This document shows positions 58,104 through 64,000 of a stretch of 64,000 nucleotides of DNA, one piece after another. How positions within the stretch are numbered: the stretch's first letter is position 1; each line of letters starts with the position of its first letter. A program made the position numbers and the translations under genes. The stretch covers positions 62,001 to 126,000 of the forward strand of contig JACKEA010000006.1 of NCBI GenBank assembly GCA_020633235.1, written 5' to 3'. The notes beneath the pieces were generated by a model. The model saw nothing but the letters and a program-made list of their open reading frames with translations. It did not search any database and was not told the DNA's origin. Source of the DNA: Polyangiaceae bacterium (GTDB taxonomy: Bacteria; Myxococcota_A; Polyangia; Polyangiales; Polyangiaceae).

Positions 58104-59180
58104 ATGCTCGGGCGTGCGCTGACGGGTCTCTGGGTGCTGACGTTCGTCGTCGGCTGCGGCGGCGAAAGCGACGCCGAGCTGTACGGCAGTGGTGGCGCGA
58201 ACAGCGGCGGCGCAGCAGGGAGTGTGAGCACGGGCGGCAGCGCGGGCAGCGCCGGCAGCGATGGCGACGGCGGTAGCGCGGGAGCTGCGGGGCAGCCGGC
58301 GACCGGCGGCGCGGCGGGGACGGCTGGCGCGGCGGGGGGTGGCGGCGCGTCAGGGTGCGGCTTGCCGCCGGTGGCGGCGGGCACGGAGGAGCGCACCATC
58401 ACGTCGGGTGGCAGCGAGCGCAAGGTGCGGGTGCACGTGCCGGCGAGCTACGACGCGAGCAAGAGCGTGCCTCTGGTGATGATGTTCCACGGCTACACGG
58501 AGACGGCGGAGCAGTTCGAGACCATCAGCCAGATGACCCCGGTGAGCGACGCTCAGGGCTTCATCGTGGCCTACGGGCAGGGCATCCAGAACAGCTGGAA
58601 CGCGGGCAAGTGCTGCGGCACGGCTTCGGCGCAGAAGGTTCTCGACGTGCAGTTCGCGAGCGACATCATCGACACCCTGGCCGGCGTGCTGTGCATCGAT
58701 CAGAAGCGCGTGTACGCGGCGGGCTTCTCCAATGGTGGCATGCTCAGCAATCGCTTGGCGTGCGACCTGTCCAACCGTATTGCGGCGTTCGCCCCGGTGG
58801 CCGGGCCGCTGGCGATGGACGGCTGCAATCCCACGCGCTTCATGCCCATGATCGAGTTCCACGGCACTGGGGATTTCGTCGTGCCCTACAACGGCGGCGG
58901 GCTCGGGGGCGCCGTCAGCGTGCCGGAGAACTTCGCCTTCTGGAGCAAGAACGCCGCCTGCACCGACAAGAACCCGGCGCAGGTGTACGACAACGGCGAC
59001 ACCCAATGCGTGGAGGCGTCCCAGTGTCAGGGCGGCGCCGCGGTGCGGCTGTGCACCGTGAACAACGGTGGCCACCAGTGGCCGGGGGGCAAGAGCGCGG
59101 GCCCCACCGGCAAGCTGACGCAGGACATCAACGCCAGCGAGGAAATGGTGAAGTTCTTCCTCGCCCACCCGCTGCCCTGA
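58104..59180 (+). CDS. Lipoprotein esterase, LpqC/PHB-depolymerase-like
   Basis: 358 residues. Lipoprotein signal (FVVGC) and a Gly/Ser/Ala linker to about residue 85. The alpha/beta-hydrolase domain has the nucleophile elbow GFSNGGM, an oxyanion region LVMMFHGYTET, the acid in FHGTGDFVVPY and the His in GGHQWPGG, as in LpqC, feruloyl esterases and poly(3-hydroxybutyrate) depolymerases. Cys residues in pairs agree with export. Probably a surface esterase that frees plant or polymer-derived acids. Confidence 0.88.
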   Translation: MLGRALTGLWVLTFVVGCGGESDAELYGSGGANSGGAAGSVSTGGSAGSAGSDGDGGSAGAAGQPATGGAAGTAGAAGGGGASGCGLPPVAAGTEERTITSGGSERKVRVHVPASYDASKSVPLVMMFHGYTETAEQFETISQMTPVSDAQGFIVAYGQGIQNSWNAGKCCGTASAQKVLDVQFASDIIDTLAGVLCIDQKRVYAAGFSNGGMLSNRLACDLSNRIAAFAPVAGPLAMDGCNPTRFMPMIEFHGTGDFVVPYNGGGLGGAVSVPENFAFWSKNAACTDKNPAQVYDNGDTQCVEASQCQGGAAVRLCTVNNGGHQWPGGKSAGPTGKLTQDINASEEMVKFFLAHPLP

Positions 59181-59184
59181 AGTA

Positions 59185-59535
59185 TCAGCAGGTGTTGGGG
59201 CCGGCCACGCCGTTGAACTGATCGCAGAGGCCCTGGCCGCCGGCGTGGTCGCCGATCTCGTCGCACTCGCCGGGTTGGTCCTTCACCAGGCCGGGGCAGT
59301 CGTAGCCCATGGGACACTCGTTGTCGGTGGAACAGAGCGGCGTGCAATAGCCGTCGCTGGAGCTGCCGTGCTCCGTGTCGCAAGCCTGGCCCGTCGGGCA
59401 CTCACTGTCCGTGGTGCAGTGCTGATACGAGCCCGGGTTGGCGCCGCCACCTCCGCCCCCGCTGCCACTCGAGCACGCCGCCGCGAACGCTCCCACGATC
59501 GCGATCGCCATCAACTTCCGTGTGATCATGACCAC
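59185..59535 (-). CDS. Small Cys-rich lipoprotein
   Basis: 116 residues (the ATG at 59529 is an alternative start). Lipoprotein signal (FAAAC), a short Gly/Ser linker, then ten Cys in the pattern CTTDSECPTGQAC ... CSTDNECPMGYDC, a small disulfide module repeated twice. The same 'C..D.EC..G..C' units occur in many myxobacterial surface proteins. It is convergent with the esterase gene, 4 bp away. Confidence 0.75.
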   Translation of the reverse strand: MVMITRKLMAIAIVGAFAAACSSGSGGGGGGANPGSYQHCTTDSECPTGQACDTEHGSSSDGYCTPLCSTDNECPMGYDCPGLVKDQPGECDEIGDHAGGQGLCDQFNGVAGPNTC

Positions 59536-59566
59536 CTCCGCCCGTGATCACCCGTCAGTCTAGCGT

Positions 59567-60283
59567 TCAGCCGCGCGAGCTCGCCGGACTTCGTTCGCTG
59601 AGCTGCTCCAAGAGCTCGAGCTGGGTGCGTTGGATCTCCGCCATGTGTTCCCATTGGGTATGCAGCAGGTGATCCATTTTCTCGTGAAGCAGCGCGATCT
59701 CGAGCTCTGCCTTCAGATTCACGCGATAGTCCTGTTCCGCTTGGGCACGGTCACGCACGGCCGACCGGTTCTGCGACATCATGATCACCGGCGCTTGGAT
59801 CGCGGCCACGCAGGACAACACCAAGTTGAGCAAGATGTAAGGGAAAGGGTCGAAGGCTCGCGTGGCCAGCACGACGGTGTTGAGCGCCATCCAGGCGACC
59901 AGCACGATCAGAAAGCCGATCACGAACGGCCAAGAACCGCCGACGCGCGCTACGCGGTCCGCCAGAGCTTGTCCGAAGCTCAGGTTCGCCTCGGGAGCTT
60001 CGTCCAGGGGAGCGTGCTGCGCGGCGCGGCGTGCGACGTCGGCGTCCACCGCCGAGAGCTCGCCTCGCTCTCGCTCCAGTCGCTCTACGACGTTCTCGAC
60101 GCGCGCGGCGTTCAGACAGTGGGCGCAGGCGCGGGCGTCTGCTGGCAGCGGGTGCCCCGCGGCGTTCTCCAGATAGGGGCGAATGTTGGGACGAAGCACG
60201 GCGACCGAGCGGAGCTCGTGAGAGCCAAACGGTTTGCCGCACACTGCGCAGGGGACGGACTCGTGATGGGGACGAGCGGACAT
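59567..60283 (-). CDS. DUF1003 membrane protein
   Basis: 238 residues. The N-terminus has a small Cys motif (CAVCGKPFG, CAHC). The DUF1003 core is clear: SWPFVIGFLIVLVAWMALN, FDPFPYILLNLVLSC and QNRSAVRDRAQAEQDYRVN, giving two membrane segments. A coiled-coil helix with many Glu and Leu residues ends the protein. Function of the family is unknown. Confidence 0.88.
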   Translation of the reverse strand: MSARPHHESVPCAVCGKPFGSHELRSVAVLRPNIRPYLENAAGHPLPADARACAHCLNAARVENVVERLERERGELSAVDADVARRAAQHAPLDEAPEANLSFGQALADRVARVGGSWPFVIGFLIVLVAWMALNTVVLATRAFDPFPYILLNLVLSCVAAIQAPVIMMSQNRSAVRDRAQAEQDYRVNLKAELEIALLHEKMDHLLHTQWEHMAEIQRTQLELLEQLSERSPASSRG

Positions 60284-60381
60284 GGCGCACGTCTACACCC
60301 GCCGCGGGCGCGTGACATGGAGCACTTCGCTACCGCCGGTGCCTCGTCTTCTCACCCAGCGGGTACTACGGTGGCGGAGCC

Positions 60382-60813
60382 ATGAAACGCACCGCGAAGA
60401 TCGCCATTGGAGTGGGGGCCGCGCTGGTCCTCATGCAGTTGGTCATTTTGCCCCACGACAATCCGCCGGTGACGGCCGAGGTCCAGGCCCCCGACGACGT
60501 GAAGGCCGTGCTCCACCGCGCCTGCTGGGACTGCCACTCCAACCAGACGGTGTGGCCCTGGTACAGCCGCGTCGCCCCGGTCTCCTTCCTCGTCTATCGG
60601 GACGTGGTGGAGGGGCGAAAGCACCTGAACTTCAGCGAGTGGGACAAGCTGAACGACAAGCGCCGCGCCCACAAGCAGAAGGAAGTGGGCGAGCAGGTGC
60701 AAGAGGGGGAGATGCCGCCGTGGTTTTACACTCCGATGCATCCCGACGCGAAGCTCAGCGACGCGGACAAAGCGCTGCTCGAGAAGTGGGCCGAGGGTTC
60801 GGCGAGCGAATGA
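60382..60813 (+). CDS. Haem-binding-domain protein with one CxxCH
   Basis: 143 residues. N-terminal hydrophobic anchor (IAIGVGAALVLMQLVIL), then CWDCHSN (Cys48, Cys51, His52), a haem c site, and WPWYSRVAPVSFLV, which fits the Haem_bd family of small anchored cytochromes. A Met (MPPWFY) near the C-terminal third may be the other haem ligand. It faces the periplasm. The lipoprotein methyltransferase gene is 40 bp downstream from its preferred start. Confidence 0.85.
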   Translation: MKRTAKIAIGVGAALVLMQLVILPHDNPPVTAEVQAPDDVKAVLHRACWDCHSNQTVWPWYSRVAPVSFLVYRDVVEGRKHLNFSEWDKLNDKRRAHKQKEVGEQVQEGEMPPWFYTPMHPDAKLSDADKALLEKWAEGSASE

Positions 60814-60853
60814 CGCGTTGACGACCCGCGCGGTGCGCCCTACGCCTCGGGGC

Positions 60854-61738
60854 ATGCTCCTGCGCCGCGCACTCCCCCTGCTGCTCCTCACTGCCTGTTC
60901 CTCGCCGCCGCCGGCCAACTCCCCCGAGCCCACGCCGCCGCGCGCGGACGTGGCTCCGGTGATCGTGGAACCGCCCACCTCCGCCATGGCGGAGAAGCCC
61001 GAGCCTGCTCCCAAGCCGAAGCCGCCGGAGCCGATCCCGGTGCCGGAGGCCATCGCCGCGCTGATGCGCGCACCGGACCGCAGCGAGGCGGATCGCGCGC
61101 TGGATGCTGGGCGCAAGGAAGACCAGCTGCTCGCGTTCATCGAGCTTCAGTCCGGCGCCAAGGTGGCCGAGCTCGGCGCGGGCTCGGGCTACACCACGGA
61201 GATCCTCGCGCGCGCCGTGGGCCCCAAGGGCAAGGTGTACGCGCAGAACAACAAGTTCATCCTGGAGCGCTTCGCGGAGAAGCCGCTCACCGAGCGCATG
61301 AAGAAGCCGGTGATGAAGAACGTCACCCGGCTGGACCGCGAGTTCGACGACCCGTTTCCGAAGGACGTGAAGGACCTCGACGCGGTCGTGAACGTGCTCT
61401 TCTATCACGACACCTTCTGGATGAAGGTGGACCGCGACAAGATGAACAAGGCCGTGTTCAAGGCGCTCCGCCCCCGCGGCTTGTACGTGATCGTCGATCA
61501 CAGTGCGCAGAAGGGGCACGGCGCCGAGGACGTGAAGACGCTTCATCGCGTGGAGAAGTCGGTGGTGCAGCAAGAGATCGAGCGCGCCGGCTTCCACCTG
61601 GCCAAGGAGGGCCACTTCCTGGAAAACCCGGAGGACTCGCGGGACTGGAGCGCTTCCCCGGGAGCCGCCGGGGACAAGCGTGGCAGCAGCGATCGCTTCG
61701 TGCTCGTGTTCGAAAAGCCGGATCCGAAGTCGATGTGA
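60854..61738 (+). CDS. Methyltransferase-fold lipoprotein
   Basis: 294 residues from the ATG at 60854, which opens a lipoprotein signal (LLLTAC); the frame from 60818 has a less likely start. After a Pro-rich linker a class I methyltransferase fold follows: VAELGAGSGYTTEILARAVG (motif I), KVYAQNNKFIL, LDAVVNVLFYHDTFWM and LRPRGLYVIVDH. An exported protein with a SAM-binding fold is odd, because SAM is not found outside the cytoplasm. It may bind another ligand. Similar 'predicted methyltransferases' with signal peptides are known in other bacteria. Confidence 0.82.
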   Translation: MLLRRALPLLLLTACSSPPPANSPEPTPPRADVAPVIVEPPTSAMAEKPEPAPKPKPPEPIPVPEAIAALMRAPDRSEADRALDAGRKEDQLLAFIELQSGAKVAELGAGSGYTTEILARAVGPKGKVYAQNNKFILERFAEKPLTERMKKPVMKNVTRLDREFDDPFPKDVKDLDAVVNVLFYHDTFWMKVDRDKMNKAVFKALRPRGLYVIVDHSAQKGHGAEDVKTLHRVEKSVVQQEIERAGFHLAKEGHFLENPEDSRDWSASPGAAGDKRGSSDRFVLVFEKPDPKSM

Positions 61739-61742
61739 GGCG

Positions 61743-63920
61743 TCACTCCGCTTTGCGCGGCAAGGTCATGGCACAGCGGAAGCCGATGCCGTGGCTCAGG
61801 GCCTCGGGGTCCTGCGCGTAGCGGAACGAAGGCCGGAGCCAGCTCTTGTAGCTGCCGTTCCAGCCCCCGCCGCGGATCACCTTGCGGGTGCCGCTGGCGG
61901 GGCCCTTGGGGTTCACCTTCTCGCTGGCGGTGTAGGGGCCTTGCCAGTCCGCGACCCACTCCCACACGTTGCCCACTACGTCCATGGGGCCGAAGCGCGA
62001 GCGGCCGGCGGGGAAATGACCGACGGGCGCCGTGGTGGGGAAGCCGTCGCTCGCGTCGTACAGCGCGGTCAGGGACTCGCCGTGCTCTTCCCCCCACTTC
62101 ACGCACTCCGTACCGCAGGCGTTCAGGTGCGCGGCCGTGGGTTCTTCGTCTCCCCAGGGGTAGATGCGGCCATCCGGACCGCGGGTGGCGTACTCCCACT
62201 CGGCCTCCGTGGGCAGCCGCGCGCCGCGGGTCGTGCAGAAGTGATCGGCCATGTCCCAGCTCACGCAGTTGACGGGATGATCTCCGCGATTGGAGCTGTT
62301 CACGTTGCACAGCGGTCCGTACACCTCGCGCTGGTGCTCGGTGATGCCGGGCCAGCGCACGTCCGCCGAAGGGCGCTTGCACTTGCCGTCGTTCGAGCAC
62401 GACAGATACGCGCTCATCGTCACTTCCGTGAGATCCATGCAGAAGGAGTCGAGCTTTACGCTGAAGGACGGCTTCTCCGTGGGCAGGGCTTCGTCCAGGT
62501 CCGAGCCCATGTAGAACTGCCCGGCCGGGATCTTCACCATGTTGTCCGGACACGAGAAGCGCCGAGCCGCCCAGGCGGCGACCTTCTCCGGCGCCGCGAC
62601 GGACTTCGACTCCAGCGTCCGCGTCGGTTCCGCGGTCTTTCGCCAAAACCAAAATCCACCTCCCCCCGCAACCAATAGTCCCAATGCTCCCGTCATCGCC
62701 AGCAGGATGCCGGTTCGCCGCGAGGGCGCGGGGGGCACCGGCCGGGAGATGGTCGCCGCGGGAGTGCTGTGGGAGTGCATGCTCGGCCCCGTCGCGGACA
62801 GCTGCGTCGCGTCCACCGGCGCGCTGTGGCGAGCCTGCGGCTGCTGCGCGGGCGGCGCGAAGGAGCCCGGGGAACCAAAGGGCGTCGTGGGGGGCGCGGA
62901 GTGCTCCGTGAGCGGCGCGCTCTGCACGGTGGTGTCCGGCTGGGAAGAGAGGGCGGACAGCTGCGCGGGGCGCAGCGTGGGGGCGTGAGGATTGCTCTCC
63001 GCCAGGCCCGCCTCCAGGGCCGCCCAGAACTCCCCGGCGCTGCCGTAGCGCGCTTCCGTGTTCACGGCGACGGCGCGAGCGAGCACCGCCTCCACGGCGG
63101 CGGGCACCTTCACGCCCAACGCGGCGGGAGTCGGGCGCCGTGCCTCGTCCATGCTGGCGTGGGCGAGATCCACGATCTCTTCACCCTCCAGCGCGCGCCG
63201 ACCGGCGAGCAGCTCCACCAACACCAACGCCAAGGCGTACACGTCCGTCCACGGCCCCGTGGCACCTTGCCCTTTGCTGAACTGCTCCGGCGCTCCGTAG
63301 TCCGGCGTGAAGGTGCGGATGGTGCCGCCGGTGGTGGCCAGCGCGGCGCGCACGCGCTTGTCTTCCATGACCTTGGCGACGCCGAAGTCCAGCAGCTTGA
63401 CCTTGGCGCTCGCCGAGCGCGGCTTGCCGAGGACCAGAAGGTTCCCCGGCTTCACGTCGCGATGCGCGACGCCGCGCTGATGCGCGGCATCGAGGGCGGA
63501 CGCCACCGGGGCGAGCAGGCGCATCGCCTCTTCCAGGGACCAGCGGGTGCGATCGCGCTCGAGATACAGATCCAGGGCCTCCCCCGCGAGCCACTCCAGC
63601 ACCATGTACGGGAGCCACTCCCCGCTGGGGCTCGTGTAGGTCCCCACGTCCCAGGCCTGCACGATGCCGGTAGAGACGCTGGACAGCTCCGCGAGCAGCG
63701 CACCCTCCCGCACGAACGCGTCTTGCAGTCCGCTGCGCAGTTCTCCCGCCGGCACGGCCAGCGCGTTGAAGAACTTCACTGCGACGGGCTTTTTCCAGAT
63801 GCGATGCCGAGCACGGTAGACGACGGAGAACCCACCAACGCCGGCCACCTCCTCGATGTCGTACTTCTGCGCGAGCGTTTCGCCCTGAAGCCCTAGCGGA
63901 TCTGCCTCACTCTTGGGCAT
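61743..63920 (-). CDS. Ser/Thr kinase fused to FGE-like (SUMF1) domain
   Basis: 725 residues. The kinase domain (about 20-300) has GVGGFSVVY, Lys49 (AVKF), AHRDVKPGN, LLDFGVAKV and GAPEQF. A Ser/Pro/Gln-rich linker, then a membrane segment (ILLAMTGALGLLVAGGGG) and an outside domain of the formylglycine-generating-enzyme type (VKIPAGQFYMGS, ARLPTEAEWEYATRG, GNVWEWVADW, GFRCAM). The usual active-site Cys pair is missing (NGSYKSWLRP), so this part is likely a binding domain, as in Pkn1-type kinases. It is the last gene of the window; 80 bp of upstream DNA hold no clear promoter. Confidence 0.92.
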   Translation of the reverse strand: MPKSEADPLGLQGETLAQKYDIEEVAGVGGFSVVYRARHRIWKKPVAVKFFNALAVPAGELRSGLQDAFVREGALLAELSSVSTGIVQAWDVGTYTSPSGEWLPYMVLEWLAGEALDLYLERDRTRWSLEEAMRLLAPVASALDAAHQRGVAHRDVKPGNLLVLGKPRSASAKVKLLDFGVAKVMEDKRVRAALATTGGTIRTFTPDYGAPEQFSKGQGATGPWTDVYALALVLVELLAGRRALEGEEIVDLAHASMDEARRPTPAALGVKVPAAVEAVLARAVAVNTEARYGSAGEFWAALEAGLAESNPHAPTLRPAQLSALSSQPDTTVQSAPLTEHSAPPTTPFGSPGSFAPPAQQPQARHSAPVDATQLSATGPSMHSHSTPAATISRPVPPAPSRRTGILLAMTGALGLLVAGGGGFWFWRKTAEPTRTLESKSVAAPEKVAAWAARRFSCPDNMVKIPAGQFYMGSDLDEALPTEKPSFSVKLDSFCMDLTEVTMSAYLSCSNDGKCKRPSADVRWPGITEHQREVYGPLCNVNSSNRGDHPVNCVSWDMADHFCTTRGARLPTEAEWEYATRGPDGRIYPWGDEEPTAAHLNACGTECVKWGEEHGESLTALYDASDGFPTTAPVGHFPAGRSRFGPMDVVGNVWEWVADWQGPYTASEKVNPKGPASGTRKVIRGGGWNGSYKSWLRPSFRYAQDPEALSHGIGFRCAMTLPRKAE

Positions 63921-64000
63921 GGGCTTACGTTCATAAGGCTACGGCGGCGCGAGCGGAACGGTTTCCGACTGTTTTTTCCGCGTTCGATCCGACCGCCAGG

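Overview
The window looks like a stretch of a very GC-rich myxobacterial chromosome, most likely of the Sorangium/Polyangium side of the phylum. The reasons are seen in the sequence: many secreted lipoproteins with long Gly/Ser/Ala-rich linkers, C-termini of the MYXO-CTERM type (Cys-Gly-Cys-Arg, a membrane segment and a terminal Arg cluster), two large Ser/Thr protein kinases with extra domains, and a retron of the long reverse-transcriptase type known from myxobacteria. No rRNA, tRNA, prophage, insertion sequence or CRISPR array was seen.

Layout. 1-1.5 kb: two minus-strand lipoproteins, one cut by the window edge and one frameshifted, with a shared upstream motif. 1.5-9.4 kb: a tight five-gene minus-strand operon (SWIM zinc finger, HEAT repeats, MoxR-like AAA ATPase, DUF5682, VWA). 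9.6-15.1 kb: an NlpC/P60-like lipoprotein, another lipoprotein, and a kinase coupled to a TPR/PEGA/outer-membrane-barrel protein. 15.1-21.8 kb: three tandem, translationally coupled Kelch/MYXO-CTERM surface proteins behind an 18-bp perfect inverted repeat. 21.8-27.0 kb: a LysR regulator divergent from a SnoaL-like gene, a beta-helix lipoprotein and a transglutaminase/HET-C-like protein. 27.0-28.7 kb: a gene-free repeat field. 28.7-33.7 kb: a zinc-ribbon membrane protein split by a stop codon, then a CARDB, B12-radical-SAM and PhyH-type oxygenase operon whose last gene is followed by three partial copies of its own 3' end.

33.7-39.4 kb is the most interesting part: a methyltransferase, a small unknown protein, a HEAT-repeat protein fused to a degenerate aldo/keto-reductase domain, and a retron. 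The retron has a 9-bp a1/a2 inverted repeat around a structured msr-msd region, and a reverse transcriptase with both retron signatures (NAxxH and VTG) plus its own HEAT-like N-terminus. The small protein and the reverse transcriptase share an INPFT.ER motif, which hints that these genes form one system.

39.4-48.3 kb: more lipoproteins, MBL hydrolase, coaD, a TetR regulator with a palindromic operator and a coupled 39-residue membrane protein, lspA, and a SUKH protein. 48.3-52.2 kb: two tandem repeat fields around an HNH endonuclease gene whose 15-bp repeat linker throws the HNH domain out of frame. 52.2-64 kb: a TonB-domain/TonB-dependent-receptor fusion, a response regulator, several small lipoproteins, an esterase, DUF1003, a CxxCH protein, a lipoprotein methyltransferase and a kinase/FGE-like fusion.

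Two repeat families run through the window: a short hairpin with consensus close to GGTTCCGCGGCGGACCAACA (15 dispersed copies plus one small array), nearly all between genes, and a GC-rich inverted core CCGCGCTGGCGCGG that seeds three tandem arrays.
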